This document shows positions 1 to 5,116 of a stretch of 6,012 bases of DNA, one piece after another. This stretch comes from an uncultured Sphingomonadaceae bacterium. GTDB lineage: Bacteria > Pseudomonadota > Alphaproteobacteria > Sphingomonadales > Sphingomonadaceae. The number at the start of each line of letters is the position of its first letter. The first letter of the stretch is position 1. The DNA lies in contig CALKUK010000019.1 in the NCBI GenBank assembly GCA_937996655.1, positions 1 through 6,012 of the forward strand. The letters run 5' to 3'. The notes below the pieces were generated by a model that was not told where the DNA came from, ran no database searches, and was given only the letters and a program-made list of their open reading frames with translations. A program made the position numbers and the translations under genes.

Positions 1-16
1 GACGCTCTTCCGATCT
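1..16. other. Illumina sequencing adapter remnant at contig end
   Basis: These 16 bases, GACGCTCTTCCGATCT, are identical to the 3' end of the standard Illumina TruSeq read-1 adapter. The adapter abuts coding sequence that otherwise reads cleanly as an SDR protein, so this is untrimmed library sequence at a contig edge and not genomic DNA. Residues translated from it would be false. Real sequence starts at about position 17. Confidence 0.93.
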
Positions 17-479
17 CGCCCTTGGACGAGTTGAACGCGCCATAGCCGGCGCGACCGCGCATCGACGCGCTGGCGCCGGTGAAGAGCAGCGTCCCTCTCG
101 CCGCGGGCACCATCCGTCGCAGTGCCTCCCTGCCGAATAGGAAGCCACCGAAGCAGACGATGCGCCAGCTTTCCTCGAAATAGGTCGCCGTCATCTCGAG
201 AATTCGCCCTGGCGTGTTGTTGCCGGCGTTGTAGATAGCGACATCGATGTCGCTGCCGACCTGCTCGAACAGCGCGATGACCTGCTGTTCATCCGTGGCG
301 TCCGTGACCACGGCTGATGCCTGTCCGCCCGCGCGCCGGATCGCGTCGGCAACGGCATCAATGTTGGCCTGGGTCCTGCCTGCCACGTAGACGTGGAGGC
401 CTTCAACGGCAAAGCGTCTGCACAGTTGAGCGCCGAGTCCGCGCTCTGGTCCGACTCCCATGATGATGGCCTTGCGCAT
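17..479 (-). CDS. SDR-family NAD(P)-dependent oxidoreductase, C-terminus cut by contig edge
   Basis: This is a cytosolic Rossmann-fold short-chain dehydrogenase/reductase; the substrate is unknown. I chose the ATG at 479 because GAGGA lies 7 bases upstream; an in-frame ATG at 485 is too close to that site. About 154 residues remain of the roughly 240 usual for the family. The nucleotide-binding loop GVGPERGLG is at residues 8-16 (a variant of TGxxxGxG), and the structural NAG motif is at 84-86 in VAIYNAGNN. The active-site strand LLFTGASAS ends at 139. The YxxxK motif reads FNSSK, with Lys153 present but Phe149 where the catalytic Tyr normally sits. Related SDRs with GAxAxxRG...FAAFASAK-like motifs also lack this Tyr, so it may be a subfamily trait. 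No frameshift is seen up to the adapter. The gene is third in the order GST, SDR pseudogene, this gene, all on the minus strand. The SDR superfamily is certain; the reaction is not. Confidence 0.9.
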
Positions 480-597
480 GTTCATATCCTCTAGTTGCTG
501 TGGGGTGTGTGGCGAACCGGTCGATTTCGCGCCGATGGCCGCCGCTTCGTTCGAGCAAGGTCAGATCGCTCTTTTGAAGGGCACCAAATGTAAGGGC

Positions 598-824
598 GAT
601 GCCAACGGCCGCGGACTCGGCATTTAGGGTTTGGCGGAGCATGCGACGCCCGGCCATCGCCGCTGCGCGCGTGTGTTGCCCGATGTTGCTGCACATCGCG
701 GCCGTCGCCGAGGTCACGAGTCACGTCCCCCCGCCCCGATGCTCCATGTGCGGGTAGATCGCCTGGCCACCCTGCCGCCGATGCCAGTGCCAACGCCCAG
801 GATCGAGCAGACGGGCTTCGCCAC
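598..824 (-). pseudogene. Decayed SDR oxidoreductase gene with internal deletion, frameshift and stop
   Basis: From the GTG at 824 the frame reads VAKPVCSILGVGTGIGGRVARR, a typical SDR N-terminus with its glycine-rich loop. It then becomes nonsense and stops. In a second frame, starting near 776, the sequence resumes as QAIYPHMEHRGGGT, then an in-frame TGA, then LVTSATAAM and AAAMAGRRMLRQTLNAE. That is the active-site strand and following helix of a divergent SDR. Aligned with the intact SDR at 17-479, residues equivalent to about 24-116 are missing, so about 93 residues were deleted with a frame change. Similarity fades at about 598, so the C-terminal part is also gone; 480-597 holds nothing I recognise apart from the ribosome binding site of the next gene. 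The gene begins 31 bases after the GST stop and was probably in the GST operon. Neither the large gap nor the stop looks like a single sequencing error. The end points are approximate. Confidence 0.8.
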
Positions 825-831
825 GGTGCTG

Positions 832-839
832 TCCTCCCT
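832..839 (-). promoter_or_regulatory. Ribosome binding site of the SDR pseudogene
   Basis: On the minus strand AGGGAGGA lies 7 bases before the GTG at 824, with the GST stop codon 17 bases upstream of it. The site is close to ideal, which shows that the broken reading frame downstream was once a translated gene in the same transcript as GST. It also fixes GTG as the original start. Confidence 0.7.
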
Positions 840-855
840 CTGCATCTGCCAGGGC

Positions 856-1461
856 TTATGCCGCCCATGCGGATTGCATCGCCGGGCGAGCATTCAGCCG
901 CGCAATATAGGCGGCGACATTGGGCTTGTCGGCGATGTCGGCGCCAAGCCGGGCCGCCACGGTGCAGGCGTGACCGGTCATTATGTCGGCCCCGCTGAAC
1001 GCGCCGGCAAGGAACTCACGCCCTTCCATATGCGCATCCACCGCGCTGAGCATGCGCGACAGCAACTTGGTGGCGCGGTCAACGTTGACCTGGTTGCGGC
1101 GGTCGGGCGGTAGCAAGATCGTTTCCACGACGATGATGTTGACCGGTGGCATGATCATGCCCTCGGCGTAATGCAGCCATTGCAGGTATTGCGGGAAGTC
1201 CGGGGAGGCGATCTCGGGCACCATGCGGCCGTTGCCATGCCGGGCGAGAATATACTGAACGATCGCGCCGGACTCGAAGATCGTCGTGTCGCCGTCCTGC
1301 AGCGCCGGCACGCGGCCCATCGGATGGACCTTCGCATATTCGGGCGACCGCATCGCGGGGTCGCCGAGCTTGTACTTCTCAAGCTCATAAGGTAGCCCCA
1401 GTTCCTCAAGCAGCCAGACAATGCGGACCGAGCGCGTGTTGGACGCGTGGAAGATCTTCAT
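856..1461 (-). CDS. Glutathione S-transferase family protein
   Basis: This predicted cytosolic GST of 201 residues, a normal length, would conjugate or reduce electrophilic substrates with glutathione. The start is the ATG at 1461, preceded by AAAGGGA 6 bases upstream; an in-frame ATG 29 codons further up adds a non-family extension. The thioredoxin-fold N-domain (about 1-76) begins MKIFHASNTRSVRIVWLLEE, where Ser7, Asn8, Thr9 and Ser11 are candidates for the residue activating the glutathione thiol. GRVPAL at 49-54 holds the cis-proline, and FESGAIVQYI at 62-71 holds the Glu-Ser pair that grips the glutathione gamma-glutamyl group. The helical C-domain has the N-capping box SGAD at 156-159 within FSGADIMTGHA. 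The gene diverges from the extended SDR at 1869 and precedes two SDR genes on its own strand, one of them broken. A large palindrome in its promoter suggests repression. The exact GST class and substrate are not clear. Confidence 0.95.
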   Translation of the reverse strand: MKIFHASNTRSVRIVWLLEELGLPYELEKYKLGDPAMRSPEYAKVHPMGRVPALQDGDTTIFESGAIVQYILARHGNGRMVPEIASPDFPQYLQWLHYAEGMIMPPVNIIVVETILLPPDRRNQVNVDRATKLLSRMLSAVDAHMEGREFLAGAFSGADIMTGHACTVAARLGADIADKPNVAAYIARLNARPAMQSAWAA

Positions 1462-1530
1462 GGCGATTCCCTTTGATACTTTGGTCAATTCCCTCAGATC
1501 GAACCTTGCCTTGCGCCGCTCTGACTGGCC

Positions 1531-1566
1531 GCTTGTATTATGGACCATTCGGTCCAGAATGCAAGC
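1531..1566. promoter_or_regulatory. 36-bp palindrome, candidate operator of a TetR-type repressor
   Basis: Two 16-base arms (1531-1546 and 1551-1566) are inverted copies with 14 of 16 positions pairing, around the 4-base centre ATTC. The core TGGACCATTCGGTCCA (1541-1556) is perfect. The size and two-fold symmetry resemble operators bound by TetR-family dimers. The core has the same form as the E. coli NemR box, TAGACC-N4-GGTCTA, as I remember it, differing at one position per arm. It covers the spacer of the likely GST promoter, so a bound protein would block RNA polymerase. No TetR gene is present in the window; the HxlR protein at 3445 is an alternative binder. There is no T-run, so it is not a terminator. 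Confidence 0.65.
1537..1564 (-). promoter_or_regulatory. Candidate sigma70-type promoter of the GST operon
   Basis: On the minus strand TTGCAT (1564-1559) and CATAAT (1542-1537) are separated by 16 bases. The -10 matches consensus at 5 of 6 positions and the -35 at only 3 of 6, so strength is uncertain. Transcription would start near 1530 and give a leader of about 70 bases before the GST ATG. The spacer is filled by the centre of the palindrome at 1531-1566. Because the palindrome is nearly symmetric, the plus strand carries a weaker counterpart, TTGTAT-N16-CAGAAT. Confidence 0.45.
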
Positions 1567-1868
1567 CCGTGCTCCCCGTCACAAAGATCGCCAGGAGCGT
1601 CATCATCAGTAACGCAAACGCTAGCCTCGCCAAAAACGTGGTCCCGAGCCTGCCGGCCCTCGCACGCCGCAGCCATGGACGTGCCTGGACGATCGGCGAA
1701 CCAGGACTGTTCGCCTCCTCTTGTTCGATGGCCCCGTTTGAGGTCGGTCGGAGCGCTCGCCCGCAATTTACCAAATCTAGCGAACCATCACTTGTGTTTT
1801 GCAACACATCATGCGAAACTTGCAATTCGAAAGTTATTCAGACTGAGCGCAATCGAGGAGCCGAGCGG
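1567..1868. other. Intergenic stretch without a recognisable gene
   Basis: Open frames cross this stretch on both strands, including one in frame with the plus-strand gene downstream, but none has a family signature or a good start site. It includes an AT-rich part at about 1765-1845 that likely holds the promoter of the gene at 1869, though I find no convincing -35/-10 pair there. The only clear structure is the dyad at 1793-1808. Confidence 0.6.
1793..1808. promoter_or_regulatory. 16-bp dyad, candidate operator upstream of extended SDR gene
   Basis: TGTGTTTTGCAACACA consists of perfect 6-base arms (TGTGTT and AACACA) around the 4-base centre TTGC. It ends 60 bases before the ATG at 1869 in an AT-rich stretch, a usual place for an operator. 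Its sequence is unrelated to the palindrome at 1531-1566, so it could serve a different regulator; the HxlR protein encoded two genes downstream is one possibility. Confidence 0.4.
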
Positions 1869-2852
1869 ATGGATCGCGTTTTGTTGACGGGCGTCAGCGG
1901 ATACATCGGGCAGCACTGCGCCGCCGAATTGCTGGCGCAGGGCTATGGGGTGATCGGCACGGTTCGATCGCGCGCCAAAGCCGACGCCACCCGAGCCGCC
2001 ATTGCGAAGGTAGCCCCGGTCCACGAGTTGAGCTTCGTCGAGGCCGACCTTCTGTTCGACAAGGGATGGGACGCCGCCATGGACGGCTGCACATTCGTCA
2101 TGCACGTGGCGTCTCCCTTCGTGCTGGCGGAACCAAAAAATGAGATCGAGCTGATCGCGCCTGCCGTCGAGGGGACCAAGCGGGTCGTTGCCGCCGCCCA
2201 GCGCGCGGGCGTGAAGCGCATGGTGTTGACCTCGTCTACTTTCGCAATGATCGCGGGCAAGGAAAGCGGCCGCTATGGACCTGACGCCTGGTCCGACACG
2301 AGCGCCAGTATCGGAGCATATGCGAAAAGCAAGACTTTGGCCGAGCGCGCTGCTTGGGCGGCGACGAGAGACGGGGGCATGGAACTTACGGTCATCGCCC
2401 CTGGCGCGGTGTTCGGACCATCTCTTGGCGCGAAATTGGAGGGCCAGAGCGTAGCGCTGATGACCGGCATGATTTGCGGAAAGATGCCGATGATCCCCGA
2501 TATGAGCGTGGGGATGGTTGACGTTCGCGATGTGGCACGCCTTCACGTCACGGCCATGACCGCCAACAGCGCTGCCGGAAAGCGCATCATCGCCGCCAGC
2601 GCGGAGCCGGTTGACATGGCCACCATGGCGGGCGTCCTCAAGGCGGCCGGATATTCTAAGGTACGATCGCGCAGAGCGCCTACCGTCCTGCTTAAAATAA
2701 TGAGCCTGTTCGATCCCGAGGTGAAAGGGATGCTACCGTTTATCGGAAGGGTCGCCTCTTACGACAATAGCGCGACATTCGAGGTGCTTCGCTGGAAGCC
2801 GACTCCCATGGACACCTCGTTCAGGGACATGGCGGCGGCCATTTCACAATAG
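1869..2852 (+). CDS. Extended SDR: NAD-dependent epimerase/dihydroflavonol-4-reductase-like aldehyde reductase
   Basis: This 327-residue cytosolic oxidoreductase is of the extended SDR type, the usual length for bacterial dihydroflavonol-reductase-like or aldehyde-reductase proteins, which generally reduce aldehydes or ketones with NADPH. The ATG at 1869 was chosen for GAGGAG 8 bases upstream and because the protein then begins MDRVLLTGVSGYIGQH, with the dinucleotide loop GxxGxxG at residues 8-14. HVASPF matches the conserved central strand, LTSST places the catalytic Ser at 122/123, and YAKSK gives catalytic Tyr151 and Lys155 followed by LAERAAW. VIAPGAVFGPSL and VDVRDVARLHVTAM are the usual substrate-domain and VDVRDVA motifs. 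It heads a plus-strand run with the MAPEG and HxlR genes and diverges from GST. The family and active site are clear; the true substrate is not, and an epimerase role is unlikely given the DFR-type motifs. Confidence 0.93.
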   Translation: MDRVLLTGVSGYIGQHCAAELLAQGYGVIGTVRSRAKADATRAAIAKVAPVHELSFVEADLLFDKGWDAAMDGCTFVMHVASPFVLAEPKNEIELIAPAVEGTKRVVAAAQRAGVKRMVLTSSTFAMIAGKESGRYGPDAWSDTSASIGAYAKSKTLAERAAWAATRDGGMELTVIAPGAVFGPSLGAKLEGQSVALMTGMICGKMPMIPDMSVGMVDVRDVARLHVTAMTANSAAGKRIIAASAEPVDMATMAGVLKAAGYSKVRSRRAPTVLLKIMSLFDPEVKGMLPFIGRVASYDNSATFEVLRWKPTPMDTSFRDMAAAISQ

Positions 2853-2910
2853 ATCGTCAACATCATTCAACGGTTTGATTCCTACTCAAATGCAAATATG
2901 GAAACAGTAA

Positions 2911-3321
2911 ATGACTCCCGACCTCTTGATTTTGTTGAGCCTCGCGTTGCTGACGGAGATCCTCACATTACCGCCACTCGTTGCGCGTGGTTCGGCCCCC
3001 GGAGGGATAAGGTGGATATTCTACAATCGTGACACCGTCCTGGAGGGTGTCGCCCCTTGGGGCAGCCGTGCGGTACGGGCCCACGACAATCTCGCCAGCA
3101 ACCTCGCAATGTACGGAGCGGTCATCGGCATTGCCTCCATCACCGGTTCCGCCAATCACGTTACATTGATTGCCGGCATTGTGCTCCTGATCGCGCGCGT
3201 CCTTCATGCTGTCATCTATATCGCCGGTATTCCCTATTTGCGCACGGCTGTCTTTGCGGTCGCGCAGTTTGCGATGTTGGTCTATGTCTGGCAGATCATC
3301 TCCCACTATTTGGCGCTATAG
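2911..3321 (+). CDS. MAPEG-family integral membrane protein
   Basis: This 136-residue membrane protein belongs to the MAPEG family (membrane-associated proteins in eicosanoid and glutathione metabolism). Some members are microsomal-type glutathione transferases or peroxidases; many bacterial ones are uncharacterised. Four hydrophobic segments are visible at about 4-24, 62-80, 83-105 and 112-134. RAVRAHDNLASN at 53-64 is the conserved Arg/His/Asn motif between helices 1 and 2, and ARVLHAVIYIAGIPYLRT at 95-112 matches the family block leading into helix 4. The ATG at 2911 has only a modest GGAAA 6 bases upstream and directly follows a TAA ending a 6-codon reading frame from 2890. It lies 58 bases after the extended SDR gene and is probably co-transcribed with it. 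A MAPEG gene close to a GST supports a glutathione-linked role, but this is inference; catalytic activity cannot be read from the sequence. Confidence 0.9.
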   Translation: MTPDLLILLSLALLTEILTLPPLVARGSAPGGIRWIFYNRDTVLEGVAPWGSRAVRAHDNLASNLAMYGAVIGIASITGSANHVTLIAGIVLLIARVLHAVIYIAGIPYLRTAVFAVAQFAMLVYVWQIISHYLAL

Positions 3322-3444
3322 GGATGCGCCTAGTGATTCCCCAGCGTCCGATCGACTCCGCCGGAACTCCACATCGTCTAAACCTCGTCAGCGGAAAAGG
3401 CAGCTGCCATATCGGCGCGGAGTAAGGCGCGCAGGAGCGGATCT

Positions 3445-3807
3445 ATGAACGAAAAGATTGAAGTGGTCGACTGGCGCTCGGTATGTCCCATCAGTTCCGC
3501 ACTCGATGTGCTCGGCGACAAGTGGTCACTTCTTATTATTCGAGACTTGTTGATCTACGGGTCTCGCACCTACTCGGAGTTTCTCGGGTCGAAGGAACGC
3601 GTCTCGACAAATATCCTCGCCACGAGGCTGGACCTGCTCACGAGCCTAAAACTGATCGAGCGAACCAACCCTCAAGCCAGTCCTCGCAATAACGCCTTCC
3701 GTTTGACCCATAGCGGTGCGGCGCTGCGTCCCATCGTCGAGGAGCTTGCCAGATGGGCGCAAACTCACCTGAAGGAATTCCATACCAATATTGTCAATAT
3801 TCCCTGA
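3445..3807 (+). CDS. HxlR-family winged-helix transcriptional regulator
   Basis: This DNA-binding regulator of 120 residues is standard for the HxlR family, whose members act as dimers and often respond to aldehydes, quinones or thiol stress. RBS AGGAG lies 7 bases before the ATG. The protein shows the family opening CPISSALDVLGDKWSLLIIR (14-33), the helix-turn-helix RTYSEFLGSKERVSTNILATR (41-61) with recognition-helix residues VSTNILATRL, and the wing LKLIERTNPQASPRNNAFRLTHSG. Cys14 sits at the N-terminal position used as a redox sensor in characterised thiol-sensing relatives such as HypR and YodB; many members keep it without proven sensing. The gene is 123 bases after the MAPEG gene on the same strand, so it may be co-transcribed or have its own promoter. 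Its likely targets are this locus, where the dyads at 1531-1566 and 1793-1808 are candidate sites, but the link is not shown. Confidence 0.94.
   Translation: MNEKIEVVDWRSVCPISSALDVLGDKWSLLIIRDLLIYGSRTYSEFLGSKERVSTNILATRLDLLTSLKLIERTNPQASPRNNAFRLTHSGAALRPIVEELARWAQTHLKEFHTNIVNIP
3787..3801. repeat. AT-rich 15-bp perfect palindrome at the end of the HxlR gene
   Basis: AATATTG, T, CAATATT form 7-base inverted arms around one base, inside the last codons of the HxlR gene (encoding part of NIVNI). It could be a protein-binding site, part of a weak hairpin before the gene end, or a chance product of AT-rich codons. There is no following T-run, so I do not call it a terminator. Confidence 0.3.
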
Positions 3808-3976
3808 TCGGAAAATATAACTGAAGGAGGGAGTGGGACGACATGCGAATTATCGTCGTGCGCATGGGCGCACTGCAGACCGGCTCACTATAGGCCGATT
3901 GGGATTTCCAAATGAACGGTGTCGATGTTGCATTTAACCGGCGGATAGCTCCTTGGATTTCAGTTACACTGCCTCT

Positions 3977-3995
3977 GCCGCCATCGGTCGGCGGC
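3977..3995. repeat. GC-rich inverted repeat, possible hairpin
   Basis: GCCGCC and GGCGGC are perfect 6-base arms around the 7-base loop ATCGGTC. It lies 170 bases downstream of the HxlR stop and about 155 before the importer gene. It lacks a T-run, so a classic Rho-independent terminator is not supported. A modest RNA hairpin is possible. Confidence 0.35.
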
Positions 3996-4050
3996 TCGGC
4001 GATTGAAGGCGAATCCCATGGGAATGAGATGCCGTGCGGCTCGAAAGACA

Positions 4051-4056
4051 TATAAT
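4051..4056 (+). promoter_or_regulatory. Candidate -10 element of the ABC importer operon
   Basis: TATAAT is a perfect -10 consensus inside a short AT-rich block within GC-rich DNA, and would give a leader of about 88 bases before the ATG at 4151. No good -35 is found 16-18 bases upstream, so an activator may be needed or the match may be chance. TTGACG at 4068-4073 is a decent -35 but has no good -10 after it. Confidence 0.3.
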
Positions 4057-4150
4057 ATGATTTAATATTGACGCTGGGTAGGTGATCTGGAATCCTTGGC
4101 TCAATCAGCCGGTCACTCGAAGCCGGTGAGACATCCCAGGAGGATCGCCG

Positions 4151-5116
4151 ATGCGTCGTAGTTTGCTCGCGCTTGCCTTGCTGGCCGCTCCCGCGGTCGC
4201 CGAGGCACAGACCTATCAATTCACCTACATCACCCACGGCACCGCCGGTGCGCCGTTCTGGCAGACGGTGAAGAACGGGATGGATGAAGCGTGTGCTGCG
4301 CTGGCGGTGAAGTGCCAGATCACCTTCCTTCAGAAGACCGGGAATCTCTCTGAGGAACTGAACGCGCTGAACGCGGCGATCGCGCAGCATCCCGACGGCA
4401 TCGTCATGACCCTGCCGAGCGACACCATCTTCACGCAGGCGCTGCAGGATGCGGTCAAAGATGGGATCCCGATCGTCGTCACGAACACGAACCCCAAGAA
4501 GGAACTGCCGGGGGTCGGCGTGCTTCCCTATATCGGCCAGGACCTTGAGCAGGCTGGCTATGAGCTTGCGCGTGGCCTGTCACCGCAGTTTCCGAAGACG
4601 GGTCCGATCCACGTCCTGATCGGCGTCTCCATTCCCGGGCAAAACTGGGCCGAGCAGCGCGCCGCGGGCGTCGAGCGGTTCGTTAAGGAATACGCTGCCG
4701 GCAACCCGGGACGGGACATCTCTTTCAAGCGTCTTGATTCGGGCACTGATCTCGCCATTACCGGCAGCCGCGTGTCGGCCTACCTGCAGGGCAATCCGCA
4801 GACAACGGCCTATATCGACATGGGCTACTGGCACGCGGGTGTCGCCGCCGTGCTTCGTCAGGAGAACGTGCCGCCGGGCAAGCTGTTGATGGCCGGTTTC
4901 GACATGGTGCCCGCCGCGCTCAATGAAATGAAGCGGGGATACATCCAGGTGCAGGTTGACCAGCAGCCCTTCCTGCAGGGCTACCTGCCGATCGTTCAAC
5001 TCTATCTCCGCGCCAAGTACAAGCTTGGAGGATGGGATGTTAACACCGGCAAGGCTCTCGTCGGACCGGCCGATGTCGACACGCTGCTGAAGCTGTCGGC
5101 TGAGGGTAAGCGATGA
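4151..5116 (+). CDS. Sugar-type ABC importer periplasmic substrate-binding protein
   Basis: This 321-residue periplasmic receptor would capture a solute, probably a sugar or related polyol, and deliver it to the permease encoded next. It belongs to the type I (ribose/LacI-like) binding-protein fold. AGGAGGA lies 6 bases before the ATG. Residues 1-19 form a signal peptide: RR, a hydrophobic stretch, and an AEA cleavage site before Gln20. There is no lipobox Cys, so the protein should be soluble. The N-lobe opens YITHGTAGAPFWQTVKNGMD, typical of the family, with DGIVMTLPSD and GIPIVVTNTNP following. The C-lobe has GPIHVLIGVSIPGQNWAEQR, the ligand-side AYIDMGYWHAG from about 220, AGFDMVPAALNEMKRG around 248-263, and VDQQPFLQGYLP from 269, a conserved block of sugar-binding members. 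The length is normal. The stop overlaps the permease start by 4 bases, so the two are translationally coupled. The ligand is not identifiable from the sequence. Confidence 0.93.
   Translation: MRRSLLALALLAAPAVAEAQTYQFTYITHGTAGAPFWQTVKNGMDEACAALAVKCQITFLQKTGNLSEELNALNAAIAQHPDGIVMTLPSDTIFTQALQDAVKDGIPIVVTNTNPKKELPGVGVLPYIGQDLEQAGYELARGLSPQFPKTGPIHVLIGVSIPGQNWAEQRAAGVERFVKEYAAGNPGRDISFKRLDSGTDLAITGSRVSAYLQGNPQTTAYIDMGYWHAGVAAVLRQENVPPGKLLMAGFDMVPAALNEMKRGYIQVQVDQQPFLQGYLPIVQLYLRAKYKLGGWDVNTGKALVGPADVDTLLKLSAEGKR

Larger units (their letters stand above)
3808..4150. other. Intergenic stretch before the ABC importer, no confident gene
   Basis: No protein family is recognisable in these 343 bases on either strand. 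Notable items are a strong AAGGAGGG at 3824-3831 with an ATG 11 bases on (3843), opening a 16-codon frame MRIIVVRMGALQTGSL that ends in TAG at 3891. The same frame then stays open for 53 codons to a TAA at 4053. There is also a GC-rich hairpin (3977-3995), a 10-bp palindrome TCCCATGGGA (4014-4023), and an AT-rich block (4050-4070). The start-like sequence may be the relic of a gene; the rest is probably the leader of the ABC operon. Confidence 0.5.

Noticed and set aside
631..1113. Plus-strand open frame opposite the GST gene and pseudogene
   Set aside because: It lies antisense to a clear GST and an SDR relic, has no family motif and no ribosome binding site; it is a shadow of high GC content.
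1560..1680. Faint TetR-like pattern (IARSVIISNANASLAKN...LARRS) in the plus strand just after the palindrome
   Set aside because: The resemblance to a TetR first helix is weak, the glycine and turn residues are missing, there is no good start, and only about 300 bases are available. I treat it as chance.
1538..1825. Hydrophobic segment (ARLAFALLMMTLLAIFVTG) in a minus-strand frame, possible small membrane protein
   Set aside because: There is no ribosome binding site or homologous family that I recognise, and the frame runs through the palindrome and promoter of GST.
1473..1868. N-terminal extension of the extended SDR, open in frame for 132 codons before the ATG at 1869
   Set aside because: The GxxGxxG loop belongs within the first 15 residues, GAGGAG sits 8 bases before the ATG at 1869, and the extension matches no domain and would overlap the operator region.
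1809..2546. Long minus-strand open frame opposite the extended SDR
   Set aside because: It is antisense to a protein with all SDR motifs; its composition (many His, Arg and Ala) is typical of a shadow frame.
2853..2910. Weak inverted repeats (TTTGA...TCAAA) between the extended SDR and MAPEG genes
   Set aside because: The arms are only 5 bases in an AT-rich spacer, so neither a terminator nor an operator is supported.
3399..3408. Palindrome GGCAGCTGCC between the MAPEG and HxlR genes
   Set aside because: A 10-bp perfect palindrome is common by chance in GC-rich DNA, and no promoter element or T-run accompanies it.
3794..4390. Minus-strand 198-codon open frame across the gap and the start of the binding-protein gene
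   Set aside because: It covers the signal peptide and strong ribosome binding site of the binding protein on the other strand, and shows no domain or start signal.
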